A stretch of 64,000 nt of DNA from Lysinibacillus sp. BPa_S21 (GCF_023337795.1 NZ_JALIRS010000004.1:186001-250000), one strand, 5' to 3'; shown: positions 44,148 through 52,841, numbered from the stretch's first letter. Made by a program: numbers and translations. Notes: generated from the letters alone by a model not told the origin.

Positions 44148-44300
44148 TAAGCGCGGGTATTCTGGTTCGTTTCGCGGGTATTTCCCCCCGAAGCGCGGGT
44201 ATTCAACTCCGTTCCGCGGGTAATCCCCTCCAAAACGCGGGTATTCAACTCCGTTCCGCGGGTAATTCCCCCCCAAAGCGCGGGTATTCATCTGAAGCGA
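44148..44300. repeat. 21-bp-phased tandem array A2 (CCCGCG type, inverted)
   Basis: The reverse complement has the same GAATACCCGCG and ACCCGCGGAACGG half-units as the array at 9825. Half-units CGCGGGTATTCAACTCCGTT and CGCGGGTAATCCCCTCCAAA repeat alternately at a 21-22 base step. Confidence 0.88.
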
Positions 44301-44432
44301 AGGGGTTCAGCTTGATTCAGGGTATTTAATCCCATATCGATACCTAAAATAAAAGGTATAATTAGTAACTTGAGAAATCTCATAGAACCATTTGAAATTA
44401 GAAGGTGGTAAAGACCCTATATATAAAAAGTT

Positions 44433-44461
44433 TTGATTTTTTGGGGGATATGAGGTATAGT
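44433..44461 (+). promoter_or_regulatory. Promoter of the HisRS leader
   Basis: TTGATT at 44433 and TATAGT at 44456 with a 17-base spacer; transcription would start near 44468. Confidence 0.65.
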
Positions 44462-44488
44462 CTTTCTAAACTCTAAGGGAGGAATATT

Positions 44489-44539
44489 ATGTTAAAAACG
44501 AGGATTAATAACTTTATTACAACACATCATCATATTTAA
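44489..44539 (+). CDS. Histidine leader peptide (16 aa)
   Basis: AAGGGAGG is followed 6 bases later by ATG; the peptide reads MLKTRINNFITTHHHI and stops at 44537. Three consecutive CAT codons lie just before the stop, which itself lies in the 5' arm of the first hairpin. This is the layout of an amino-acid attenuator controlling the histidyl-tRNA synthetase behind it. Confidence 0.7.
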   Translation: MLKTRINNFITTHHHI

Positions 44540-44588
44540 TAGTCTTGCTATCTTTATTAAATTTTTAATATTGCATAGGAAGACTATT
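44538..44588 (+). promoter_or_regulatory. Hairpin next to the His codons (attenuator stem 1)
   Basis: AATAGTCTT (44538) pairs with AAGACTATT (44580), with an inner CTAT/ATAG stem. A ribosome stalled on the His codons at 44525-44533 would cover its 5' arm. CTTTATT (44552-44558) inside it is complementary to AATAAAG (44606-44612) in the terminator's 5' arm, offering an antiterminator pairing. Confidence 0.55.
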
Positions 44589-44596
44589 CTTTGTGG

Positions 44597-44648
44597 AATC
44601 GTATAAATAAAGCCGACTTGGGAGCTTTATGGTTATACGATTTTTTTA
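44597..44648 (+). terminator. Leader terminator ahead of the HisRS gene
   Basis: Arms 44597-44613 and 44624-44642 pair over 17 base pairs with a 2-base bulge, followed by TTTTTTT. It lies 30 bases before the gene, so it must be regulated for the gene to be expressed. Confidence 0.85.
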
Positions 44649-44677
44649 TTTGCAAAAAAAATAAGGAGGTTTTCATT

Positions 44678-45958
44678 ATGAAAAAAATGGATTATCAAAA
44701 TGTACGAGGAACGTTAGATTATTTACCAGAGCAGGAGGTACTTCGTCGTAAAATTCGGAGAACGCTTGAAGATACATTTATCGCGTATGGGTGCAAACCG
44801 CTTGAGACGCCGATTCTTAACTATACAGATTTAATGGCTTCGAAATATGCGGGGGGCGCAGAAATTTTACAGGAGATCTATACGCTAACGGATCGTGGAG
44901 AAAGGGACCTAGCATTACGCTATGATTTAACGATTCCATTTGCGAAAGTGGTCGCAATGAATCCGACGATTCCTATGCCATTTAAGCGTTACGAAATAGG
45001 GAAGGTTTTTCGTGATGGTCCGATAAAAGCGGGGCGTTTCCGTGAATTTACGCAATGTGATGTTGATATTGTAGGGGTAGAATCGCAGGCAGCGGAAGCA
45101 GAGCTTATGATGATGGCAGTCGATGCTTTTCAGAAGCTAGATATAACAGTTATGATTCAGTACAATAACCGCAAGCTTTTGTATGGCTTACTACAAATGT
45201 TCGAAGTGCAGGAAGCACAGATGAATCGGGTCATTTTGATTTTAGATAAAATGGAAAAGATTGAACGAGCAACGTTAGAGAAGGAATTGATGGAGCTAGG
45301 GCTTTTCGAAAAGTCTTTGCAGGACATAGTGCAATTTTTAGATGCAAAGCCAACACTGGGGTACTTTAAATCGTTTGTTTCTAAAAATGAATTTGTTAGA
45401 CAAGGGCTACAAGAATTAACAGAACTAGCCGGCTATTTATGCGCATTAGGCATTGAAAAACAATGTGTGTTTAATCCGTTTTTAGCTCGTGGGCTTGAAA
45501 TTTACACAGGTACGATTTACGAAATTTTTTTAGCTGATGGTATGATTAAATCAAGCATCGGCAGCGGTGGACGCTATGATAATGCGATTGGTGGACTACT
45601 TGGAACAAATCATTCCTATGCAACAGTGGGGATTTCATTTGGGTTAGATGTGATCTATACTGCATTTGAGCTAACAGGGAAAGCAGAGAAGCGAACATCA
45701 GATATTGATATTTACATCATTCCAATTAGAACAGAAAAAGAGGCACTTGTTTTGGCTGCAGCACTACGTAACGAGGGCAATCGAGTAGAGGTTGAGCTAA
45801 GTGGTAAAAAAGTCCGGAAAGCAATGGATAAAGCCAATCGGGAGGATATCCAAAAGACAATTGTACTTGGCGAGAATGAAGTATCTGCGAATCGTTATAA
45901 AATGAAAGATATGAATAGTGGAGAAGAACAGCTATTTAGTTTTGTGTTTGATAAATAA
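44678..45958 (+). CDS. hisS: Histidyl-tRNA synthetase paralogue
   Basis: A class II synthetase core is complete: motif 1 region TPILNY, motif 2 FRDGPIKAGRFREFTQCD, the HisRS-specific LARGLEIYTGTIYEIF, and motif 3 SIGSGGRYDNAIGGLLG. The last 95 residues form an anticodon-binding domain (DIDIYIIPIRTEKEALVLA), which HisZ lacks, so this is a synthetase and not the HisG partner. It charges tRNA-His with histidine. It is probably a second copy, as the usual hisS sits beside aspS. ATG 44678 follows AAGGAGG. A His leader and terminator control it. Confidence 0.85.
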   Translation: MKKMDYQNVRGTLDYLPEQEVLRRKIRRTLEDTFIAYGCKPLETPILNYTDLMASKYAGGAEILQEIYTLTDRGERDLALRYDLTIPFAKVVAMNPTIPMPFKRYEIGKVFRDGPIKAGRFREFTQCDVDIVGVESQAAEAELMMMAVDAFQKLDITVMIQYNNRKLLYGLLQMFEVQEAQMNRVILILDKMEKIERATLEKELMELGLFEKSLQDIVQFLDAKPTLGYFKSFVSKNEFVRQGLQELTELAGYLCALGIEKQCVFNPFLARGLEIYTGTIYEIFLADGMIKSSIGSGGRYDNAIGGLLGTNHSYATVGISFGLDVIYTAFELTGKAEKRTSDIDIYIIPIRTEKEALVLAAALRNEGNRVEVELSGKKVRKAMDKANREDIQKTIVLGENEVSANRYKMKDMNSGEEQLFSFVFDK

Positions 45959-45995
45959 TGAAATGCCGCTTTAAACTACTTTTAAAAGCATTGTC

Positions 45996-46270
45996 TACAC
46001 GAGTTTGCAAGTTCCGATGGGGATTTTAGCGGATCGATATGGGCCAAATTTTTTTCTAATTATTGGGGCGACTCTTACAGGTTTAGGTACAATTATTTAT
46101 AGTTTTGGTACACATGAATTCGTCCTGTTTTTTGCTTGAATACTAACTGGGGTAGGGGATGCAACCATATGGGTTAACATGGTGCTAATTTTGGTCCAAT
46201 GGTTTCAACTAAAAGAATTTGTTCGATTAATTGGCCTGGCGGGCATGACAGGAAGTCTTAGAAACGTTGC
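45996..46270 (+). pseudogene. MFS transporter remnant
   Basis: The plus frame reads PMGILADRYGPNFFLIIG, GTIIYSFGTHEFVLFFA, a TGA, then ILTGVGDATIWVNMVLIL and LIGLAGMTGSL: helices 2-5 of a major facilitator protein, with the GILADRYGP loop motif. Both ends are missing and an in-frame stop interrupts it. Confidence 0.75.
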
Positions 46271-46288
46271 TGATGGAATCATCGTATC

Positions 46289-46326
46289 CAAGAAAGTGGA
46301 GGAAAAGTCATCCTCCATCTTTCTTA
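46289..46326 (+). terminator. Terminator behind the MFS remnant
   Basis: GAAAGTGGAGGA and TCCTCCATCTTTC arms are followed by TTATTTCTT. Confidence 0.75.
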
Positions 46327-46368
46327 TTTCTTAAGCTTAGATACAACTGTTATAAAAAGCTAAACATT

Positions 46369-48897
46369 CTAGCGTAATCCCTTCATCACATCTTGCCTCG
46401 TTGCCCATAGAGTGGGAAATAAAACTGCTCCCATACCTATTAATGGAGAAAGAACAATTATACTTCCCAGAAGTAAAGGCATTGACGGAAATGTTGTAGC
46501 ATTTAAACTTTCAAGTAAACAGTATGAGGAAATCGTTGATAACCCAACTGCAAATATTCCAACTGTTCCAGTTAAAAGTGCCCCTTCAAGCAATAGCAAC
46601 GAAAATAACCGTTTCTTTGTATAACCAAGTACACGTAGCATACTTAATTCCTGAATTCTTTCCTTAATATTACTGGCTGTACTATTCATTAACCCAATGA
46701 TAGTAAACATAATGATTAATCCTACAGCTAGAAATAAAATGAAAAAGCGTTGCAACAACTGTTCTTCCAGGTCATTCAATTCTTCCGCTCTATTGTATAA
46801 AATAGTATTAGCAAACTGCGGTTGTTGGATCAGTGATTGAACATCTTCCATTGTTTCTTGCTGGGCTACATCTGATACTATATTCATCTCTACGCTATGA
46901 AGAGTATGAATCTGAAACATATCCTCCATATTTTTTTTAGTAGTGAATATTTTGTAATCGTCACTCATGTGCTTTGAGTTAGTTATAATACCTTCTACAA
47001 TAAATTCTTTCTTATTAACTCCATCTGTATTTTCAAAGAAATTAGCTTCTATTACATCTCCTAAATGATATCCTAATTTCTTAGAAGTATTTTCTGTTAT
47101 CATAACGCCATTTGGATTCAACTCTTCCTCGAGATTAATTCCATCCTTTTTCTTAACCTCATTTCTATCTAAGCTGTATTGTAAATCAGTCCCGCTAATA
47201 GCAAGTATCACTTCATTTTGAGTACCTTGTTTTAAAGGTAGATTTATCGATTCAAATAGCATCTCATTTGTGTAAAAATGAGCCTCTATATTAGGATTCT
47301 CACTAACAAGGTCATAGAATGAAAACGGAAATCCCTTTTCTATTTCTGAGCCTACAGACACTAGTTTTAAGTCATTTGGGTAAGTATCCATAATTGTTTC
47401 AATTGTGTTTGCTTTAACACTTGTTAATACCATCATTCCAATAATAGAGATGACTACCCCTAAAGTGAAAATAGTGGAGATTTGTACATTTCTGCTTAAT
47501 TGTCTTAGTAAATTTTTTGTAGCTAATAAAGCTTCTGCTCTAACTTTTAATTTTCGATCTAACAGACTTACTCCTTTCTCAAATAAAACAAACATGAGAG
47601 GAATCGTAATAAATATCAATGCTATAAACGAAACTGCGTTAATAACATACATAAACTTTGATTGCCAATGCCATTGGTTTAAGGCAAATAATATAGTTAT
47701 GAATACTGCATACAACAAGCTAAATATGAAATACCTTTTAGTAATACCTTGAGTATTTTTCACACCTCTATAAACAACAAGTGGTGGAGAAAGACTTGCT
47801 ATATAGCTCGGAATAAGTGAAGATAAAAAAATAACTACTGTAAAAATCCCTAAACTAAATAGTATATCTTGGTATGGTAATATAATGCCGGTATTTGGAA
47901 GATCCATAAGTCTTAAAAATACATCAAGTGTAAGGTGGGGGATTAGAATACCAATTATAATTCCTACTGCCAAAGACACTAAACCTACTATCATCGTTTC
48001 AATTAATACTAAAAACATAATGTGTTTTTTCCCAAAACCTAATAGACGTAGAGTTGCAAGTTCCTTCTGCTTTTCCTGAACGGACATTCTCATAGTGCTA
48101 ATAAGTATTAATGCACTCACAAGATAAATGGCTATATTAAGCCCTTTAACAAATGGTCCAAGGCCTCCAATATTATTACGTTCATTATCAATCTCTAATC
48201 GATTATCAATAAAAAAATCTTGGTTAAGCTCTCTCAATTCTTGAACAACATCCGATTTCTTTTTAATATCATCTAACTTAATAATCAATGCGGTTGTTAT
48301 TCCATCGTTTAAAGTAACTTCTTGAAGCCAATGAAAGTCGAGAATGACCATATTTGTTAAGGCTTCATGCTCCTCACTAATTCCTGATACCGTAACCTCT
48401 CTTTTCCCTTGTGGTGGAAAATTCATTTCTATAACCGAACCAATTTGCAAGTTATTTAATTTAGCGTATGTGGGAGAAATTAAAGCTTCTTCCGCTTTAG
48501 GGAAATGACCCGATTTTATTGATACAAACGGATATTCATAAGCCAGCTCATCATTGTTAAAACCAATGTATGTTGGTTCGCTCCACATATCATACTTATC
48601 TTCTTTGTTTAAGTATGGGTATAGGAAGGGACTTATTTTCTCCACTCCTTCTATCCTCTCGATCGTATCAATCTCTGATTTAGTAAGTGACTTATGACTA
48701 TCTTGATAACCAACTACAATGTCAAAATCACCATGCAGATCTTTAATTGTCTGTTCATTTGATTCTTGTAAACTAGCTAATAATATTTGTACAATTACAA
48801 GTAGAGCAACACCTAGAGAAATACCTAAAACTAAGAATGCGTTTCTGGCCTTATGGTTGAATATTGAATTAATAGCTGCTTTTATTAATAATCTCAT
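46369..48897 (-). CDS. FtsX-like ABC transporter permease, duplicated architecture
   Basis: The 842-residue protein begins with a membrane helix (about 18-40) and a MacB-like periplasmic-core segment, then three helices of an FtsX domain (about 255-375), a linker with further helices (about 385-440), a second extracytoplasmic domain and a C-terminal FtsX domain (about 715-840). This two-core-domain layout is that of large MacB/LolCE-related permeases, not of the smaller BceB. It overlaps the ATPase gene by 4 bases. With the adjacent two-component genes it may detect or expel an envelope-active compound or move a lipoprotein-type substrate. Confidence 0.85.
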   Translation of the reverse strand: MRLLIKAAINSIFNHKARNAFLVLGISLGVALLVIVQILLASLQESNEQTIKDLHGDFDIVVGYQDSHKSLTKSEIDTIERIEGVEKISPFLYPYLNKEDKYDMWSEPTYIGFNNDELAYEYPFVSIKSGHFPKAEEALISPTYAKLNNLQIGSVIEMNFPPQGKREVTVSGISEEHEALTNMVILDFHWLQEVTLNDGITTALIIKLDDIKKKSDVVQELRELNQDFFIDNRLEIDNERNNIGGLGPFVKGLNIAIYLVSALILISTMRMSVQEKQKELATLRLLGFGKKHIMFLVLIETMIVGLVSLAVGIIIGILIPHLTLDVFLRLMDLPNTGIILPYQDILFSLGIFTVVIFLSSLIPSYIASLSPPLVVYRGVKNTQGITKRYFIFSLLYAVFITILFALNQWHWQSKFMYVINAVSFIALIFITIPLMFVLFEKGVSLLDRKLKVRAEALLATKNLLRQLSRNVQISTIFTLGVVISIIGMMVLTSVKANTIETIMDTYPNDLKLVSVGSEIEKGFPFSFYDLVSENPNIEAHFYTNEMLFESINLPLKQGTQNEVILAISGTDLQYSLDRNEVKKKDGINLEEELNPNGVMITENTSKKLGYHLGDVIEANFFENTDGVNKKEFIVEGIITNSKHMSDDYKIFTTKKNMEDMFQIHTLHSVEMNIVSDVAQQETMEDVQSLIQQPQFANTILYNRAEELNDLEEQLLQRFFILFLAVGLIIMFTIIGLMNSTASNIKERIQELSMLRVLGYTKKRLFSLLLLEGALLTGTVGIFAVGLSTISSYCLLESLNATTFPSMPLLLGSIIVLSPLIGMGAVLFPTLWATRQDVMKGLR

Positions 48898-49646
48898 AAG
48901 CTTAATTCCTCAATCTTAGATGCAATGATTCTAACTACTTCATGATCCATCAAGTTTGAGTTTTTTAAATTTAGCGTATCGCAGATTATACCGTCATGCA
49001 TGAAAATAACTCTATTAGCATAAGCGGCTACATTTGCATCATGTGTTACTACAATTAATGTATGTCCCAGTTCATCACAGAAGTTACGTAGAATACTCAT
49101 CATGGCTTTAGAGGTTTTTGAATCAAGGCTACCAGTAGGTTCATCTGCTAGAATTAATTCTGGGTCATTTATAAGTGCTCTCACTATCGCTACTCTTTGC
49201 TGTTGACCGCCAGATAATAGATTAGGTTTAGATTGTATATAAGAACCTAGACCAACTAAATTTAACAAGTCAGTAGCTTTTTTTTCTAATTCTTTTTTGT
49301 TCTCCACTGTTAACATTGCAGGGAGTGTAACATTCTCAATAACAGACAACACGGGGATTAAATTAAATAATTGAAAAATAAACCCTATTTTTTCTCTGCG
49401 TAAACGAGTCAATTCGTAATCTGAATATCCCTTTATATTTTCACCGCTTATCAGAACTTCTCCTTGATCATAAGTATCTAGCCCAGATATCATATTTAAA
49501 AGGGTCGATTTTCCAGAACCACTTGTTCCCATTATGGCGACAAATTCGCCTTTTTCAATCTCTAATTCAATATGATTTAATGCCTTTACTTGACTTTGAC
49601 CTTGGCCATAAATCTTAGAAAGTCCTCTCACACTAAGAACTGACAT
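48894..49646 (-). CDS. ABC transporter ATP-binding protein (MacB/LolD type)
   Basis: Walker A GTSGSGKSTLLN (about 40-51), signature LSGGQQQRVAI, Walker B LILADEPTGSLD and the H-loop VVTHD are complete in 250 residues. The QLFNLIPVLSVIENV stretch is typical of the LolD/MacB subfamily. ATG 49646 is the start since AGGAGGAG precedes it; the longer frame to 49688 would include that site. First gene of a two-gene operon with the FtsX permease. Confidence 0.92.
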   Translation of the reverse strand: MSVLSVRGLSKIYGQGQSQVKALNHIELEIEKGEFVAIMGTSGSGKSTLLNMISGLDTYDQGEVLISGENIKGYSDYELTRLRREKIGFIFQLFNLIPVLSVIENVTLPAMLTVENKKELEKKATDLLNLVGLGSYIQSKPNLLSGGQQQRVAIVRALINDPELILADEPTGSLDSKTSKAMMSILRNFCDELGHTLIVVTHDANVAAYANRVIFMHDGIICDTLNLKNSNLMDHEVVRIIASKIEELSL

Positions 49647-49677
49647 TTTTAATCTCCTCCTTCTTATTCTCGTAAGA

Positions 49678-49735
49678 ATTATAGCCAAGGTAAATCAATT
49701 TTCTATCGATCTATTATCAAGGTTTTATCAAGAAA
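49678..49735 (-). promoter_or_regulatory. Promoter and candidate response-regulator direct repeats of the ABC operon
   Basis: On the minus strand TATAAT lies at 49683-49678. Upstream of it are two TTGATAA repeats exactly 11 bases apart (plus-strand TTATCAA at 49714 and 49725), around positions -40 to -60 of the start. There is no good -35 box, as expected for an activated promoter; OmpR-type regulators bind such repeats. Confidence 0.55.
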
Positions 49736-49790
49736 TATCATCATTTTATAAAACGGTTATAACCTTGAAAATTATAACAATCCATACTAA

Positions 49791-49822
49791 AAAACGAAGG
49801 AGATAGCTTCCTTCGTTTTTAT
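49791..49822. terminator. Terminator between the kinase gene and the ABC operon
   Basis: AAAACGAAGGA and TCCTTCGTTTT arms with T-runs on either strand. It separates the two-component operon (ending here on the minus strand) from the transporter operon. Confidence 0.9.
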
Positions 49823-49836
49823 GTTTTCTGATTATT

Positions 49837-51255
49837 TTATTCGATAATATTTTTAGGTATTTTTATAACAATCTTTGCCCCTTTATCCTCATCATTTGCA
49901 GCTTGGATTGTTCCATGATGCTTCTGAATAATAACTTGCGCAATAGTTAGACCTAAGCCCATACTTTGGCCTCCGCTAAACTTTTCTTCTTCTCCTTTAT
50001 ATAAAGGTTTAAATATGTGTTCAAGATCCTTTTCAGCAAACCCTTTTCCATTATCTAAAATAATCGTTTCTATAAAACTATCCCTTTCTCTAATGAATAC
50101 TTCTATTTTCTCTGTTGTTGGACTATGGCGAATACCATTGATAAGCACGTTTTCAAATGCTCTTTTTAGCAACATATAATCACCAGCAATGGGGTGACTC
50201 GTTCGATTATTTACTTCTAGCGTAAGTTTTTTCTCTGAAAGGTTAATATACAACATCTGCTTTAAATCGTGTACCAGATCATTAACTTGAAATACTGTTA
50301 TTTCTTCGAGTTTAATTTGTCCTTCAATATTTGAATAATTTGCCAAAGACGTGACCAATTCATTCAGATGATTTGCTTGTTTCATGCTCATCTCTAAATA
50401 TTGCGTTTTCTTTTGTTCATTTTTAAAAAGTCCCTTTATTAATCCTTCCAAATAACCTCTCAATGAAAAAATAGGTGTCCTTAAATCATGAACAATGGAA
50501 GACACAAAGAGTTTTCTTTCATCTTCTAATCTTTCGTTATTCTCTTTCGATAATTTGAGATTTTTAGCCATTTCAATAAAGGCTTGAGTCGCATAGTTCA
50601 TTTCTTTAATGTTGGAACCTGGCAAATCTATGCTATATGTTCCATTCGATATAAGCTGTGAAGATTTATTAATAGCACGCAATGGCTTCATTAAATTTAC
50701 TTGCAGAAACACTATATAGAGTATCGAGACCAGAGAAAATGCACCAATGTAAAAGACAAAGTCATAGTTCGTACTTTTAAGTTGTTCTTCTGCAGGTATC
50801 GGAGGAAAGCTAATATATACCGTTGCAATAAACGAATCATCAGCTGAATAAACATTATAATGAACTGGATATAAATTAGATTGAACTAGATATAAATTAG
50901 ATTTTTCATCGAGATTTTCTGAAAGGGCTTGATCACCTTTAAGAGGTAGAGTATTTTTAGGTTCCTGCATTCCTTCAGTGTAGAGCAACCCATCATCTGC
51001 AAAAATAATTAGCAGATCAATATTATCTTCTTCGGCTTTCTTTATTAATTGACTTTTCCATTCTTCCTTATCGAACTGTGTCTTATATGTATTCACTATA
51101 TTGTCCTGCACCCACAAATCCAAATCGAATATTTGATTTTCTTTGGACGAATACACATCCGTTAGGCGTGTAACTGTTTTCGCTAAAAGGATTGGCGTGA
51201 AAACAATAACGATTAGGCTCAACGCAATAAACGCCTTAAAACTAATCTTTGGCAT
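49837..51255 (-). CDS. Sensor histidine kinase
   Basis: Membrane helices at about 7-27 and 163-185 enclose an extracytoplasmic sensor of about 135 residues; a HAMP linker follows, then HisKA with SSIVHDLRTPIFSLRGYL (phospho-His about residue 255) and HATPase_c with the N box NVLINGIRHSP, G1 DNGKGF and G2 GLGLTIA. Ligand unknown. It is 3 bases behind the response regulator, so the two are co-translated partners. Confidence 0.92.
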   Translation of the reverse strand: MPKISFKAFIALSLIVIVFTPILLAKTVTRLTDVYSSKENQIFDLDLWVQDNIVNTYKTQFDKEEWKSQLIKKAEEDNIDLLIIFADDGLLYTEGMQEPKNTLPLKGDQALSENLDEKSNLYLVQSNLYPVHYNVYSADDSFIATVYISFPPIPAEEQLKSTNYDFVFYIGAFSLVSILYIVFLQVNLMKPLRAINKSSQLISNGTYSIDLPGSNIKEMNYATQAFIEMAKNLKLSKENNERLEDERKLFVSSIVHDLRTPIFSLRGYLEGLIKGLFKNEQKKTQYLEMSMKQANHLNELVTSLANYSNIEGQIKLEEITVFQVNDLVHDLKQMLYINLSEKKLTLEVNNRTSHPIAGDYMLLKRAFENVLINGIRHSPTTEKIEVFIRERDSFIETIILDNGKGFAEKDLEHIFKPLYKGEEEKFSGGQSMGLGLTIAQVIIQKHHGTIQAANDEDKGAKIVIKIPKNIIE

Positions 51256-51258
51256 CTT

Positions 51259-51963
51259 TTATCCTCTCATTCCTTTATGCAACTGGTAACCAACAGATCT
51301 AATTGTTTTTATCTCGGGAACTGTATCAAAAGGGGCTAGCTTCTCTCTTAATTTTGCAACATGGACTCGCACACTATGAAATCCAGTTACATCATCATTC
51401 CATATTCTATCTATAATTTGCTCATACGTTAGCACGATTCCTTCATTTTCCATAAAAAAATATAATAAATCAAACTCGATTGTCGTTAGCTCTACTTCTT
51501 GATTGGCTACTTTCACTGACCTTGTGTCTAGATTTAATTCAAGTTGATCAATAGATAAAACCCTCTGCACATCTATAGCTTTCCGAGAATGTATAGCTAT
51601 TCTTCTTTCAACTGCCTTGACCCTTGCAACAATTTCACTTGGACTTGCCGTTTTGACAATATAATCATCAGCTCCTAGCATAAGACCTCTTATTTTATCC
51701 GTATCGGTTTGGTGATTGGCACTTAAAAATAAAATAGGAACTTCGGATTCTTTTCGGATTCTCTTGCAGAGTGTAAAGCCATCAATCCCAGGCAGCATAA
51801 CGTCTAAAATAATACAATCTATTGTCATCTGACGTAACAGTGTTTCTGCCTCTTCAGCATTTTGAGCACTATAAACTATGTAATTTTCCAACTCTAGAAA
51901 ATCAGTCATCAATTGAATAATTTCTATATGATCATCAACAATTAAAATATTCCTAAAAGGCAT
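51259..51963 (-). CDS. OmpR-family response regulator
   Basis: The receiver domain has VDDHIEI with the acidic pair, the phospho-acceptor in CIILDVMLPGIDGF and the conserved Lys in DDYIVKTASPSEI. The C-terminal winged helix (about 135-230) is of OmpR type with VHVAKLREKL as recognition helix. ATG 51963 follows AAAGAGGTG; three extra codons upstream are not needed. Probably activates the ABC/FtsX operon via the 11-base-spaced repeats. Confidence 0.92.
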   Translation of the reverse strand: MPFRNILIVDDHIEIIQLMTDFLELENYIVYSAQNAEEAETLLRQMTIDCIILDVMLPGIDGFTLCKRIRKESEVPILFLSANHQTDTDKIRGLMLGADDYIVKTASPSEIVARVKAVERRIAIHSRKAIDVQRVLSIDQLELNLDTRSVKVANQEVELTTIEFDLLYFFMENEGIVLTYEQIIDRIWNDDVTGFHSVRVHVAKLREKLAPFDTVPEIKTIRSVGYQLHKGMRG

Positions 51964-51977
51964 TTTAATCACCTCTT

Positions 51978-52190
51978 TTAATTATTTAAAAGCCTACAAT
52001 GGCTTGGTACTTTGTTTTTTTGTAAATGAGAACCTTCATAAAATTCTAATGTGTCCCAAAAGACTTTGCCACCCATTGTTGCAGATTCTATAGTAGGCAT
52101 ACTCCAATTAGAATACAGTGTTCGCCAATTAATTTAGGATTAGGCTACTAGAATAGGTAAGGTACCTTGGATTGCGAATGGTGCTTTCAT
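51978..52190 (-). pseudogene. Small gene with two in-frame stops, upstream of the response regulator
   Basis: AAGGAGGC leads into MKAPFAIQGTLPILVA, then TAA-Ser-TAA, after which the same frame continues NWRTLYSNWSMPTIESATMG, then VFWDTLEFYEGSHLQKNKV and CRLLNN. The downstream text (GGKVFWDTLEFYEGxxLQKN) resembles a small Bacillus protein family known to me only as hypothetical. The 71-codon frame appears recently broken. The 16-residue part before the stops might still be made as a short peptide. Confidence 0.55.
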
Positions 52191-52840
52191 ATAAATGCCT
52201 CCTTGTTATTTCTCATCACTAGTATGATTTCTATTATATTGTAAATATAAACAAATGAGGGAATTGTATTGGTGAATAATGTGAATATATTGTACCGTTT
52301 GTTGTATACATTGGGTATTTTAATTAATATAAAGTACTTGAACTTGAACTGGGACCTAACATAATGGGGATGATCACGGAAATCAAGAATGTATACAAAT
52401 ATATTTGAAGAGGAAGTTGTTTCAAAAAGAGGATCGGTGAACGGTGGGCGGGAAATCAACAAAAAGACTATATCTGATAAAATAAGCCTGCTACAGAAAA
52501 GAAAGTCGATAAAGATATTACTAAAGTACAAACTGACCAAAAGAAGATAACTACTTTATATTATAGAGTTATCGGGATTTAATGGTGATTATTTCATTCA
52601 AAATTGAAGTGGGGGATTTTATGTTAGTTGAATATCCTAACACCTCTGTTTCTGCTATTTTTAATGACAATTCTTTTACTGATTTAAACATAGTGAGTTA
52701 TTGATAATGATGATGAGAATGATGTTTTATGTATTGAACAATGAGTTTAGTCCATGTTCAGTATGCTTGAGCACAAGAGCTTTGAGAAGGGCTTCAGCCT
52801 TAGATAAAAAAGACTTGAGTCATTGACATTCATGACAAAA
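52191..52840. other. Gene-poor, probably decayed stretch
   Basis: Only short frames occur: a 53-codon plus frame from 52389 and a 27-codon frame from 52621 (preceded by GGGGGAT). Neither has recognisable protein content. I see no repeat of the families found elsewhere. Confidence 0.5.
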
Positions 52841-52841
52841 T

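Noticed and set aside
44079-44291. Minus-strand frame with repeated YPRNGVEYPRFGG
   Set aside because: Translation of tandem array A2, the inverted relative of A1.
44400-44680. T-box riboswitch before the HisRS gene
   Set aside because: No AGGGTGG-type T-box, no specifier-loop or stem I motifs, and the transcript is short; the His leader ORF explains the layout better.
52389-52550. 53-codon plus frame, MYTNIFEEEVVSKRG start
   Set aside because: Only a weak GGA-like site upstream, no family-like pattern, and it lies in a decayed stretch. Kept as a description of the gap only.
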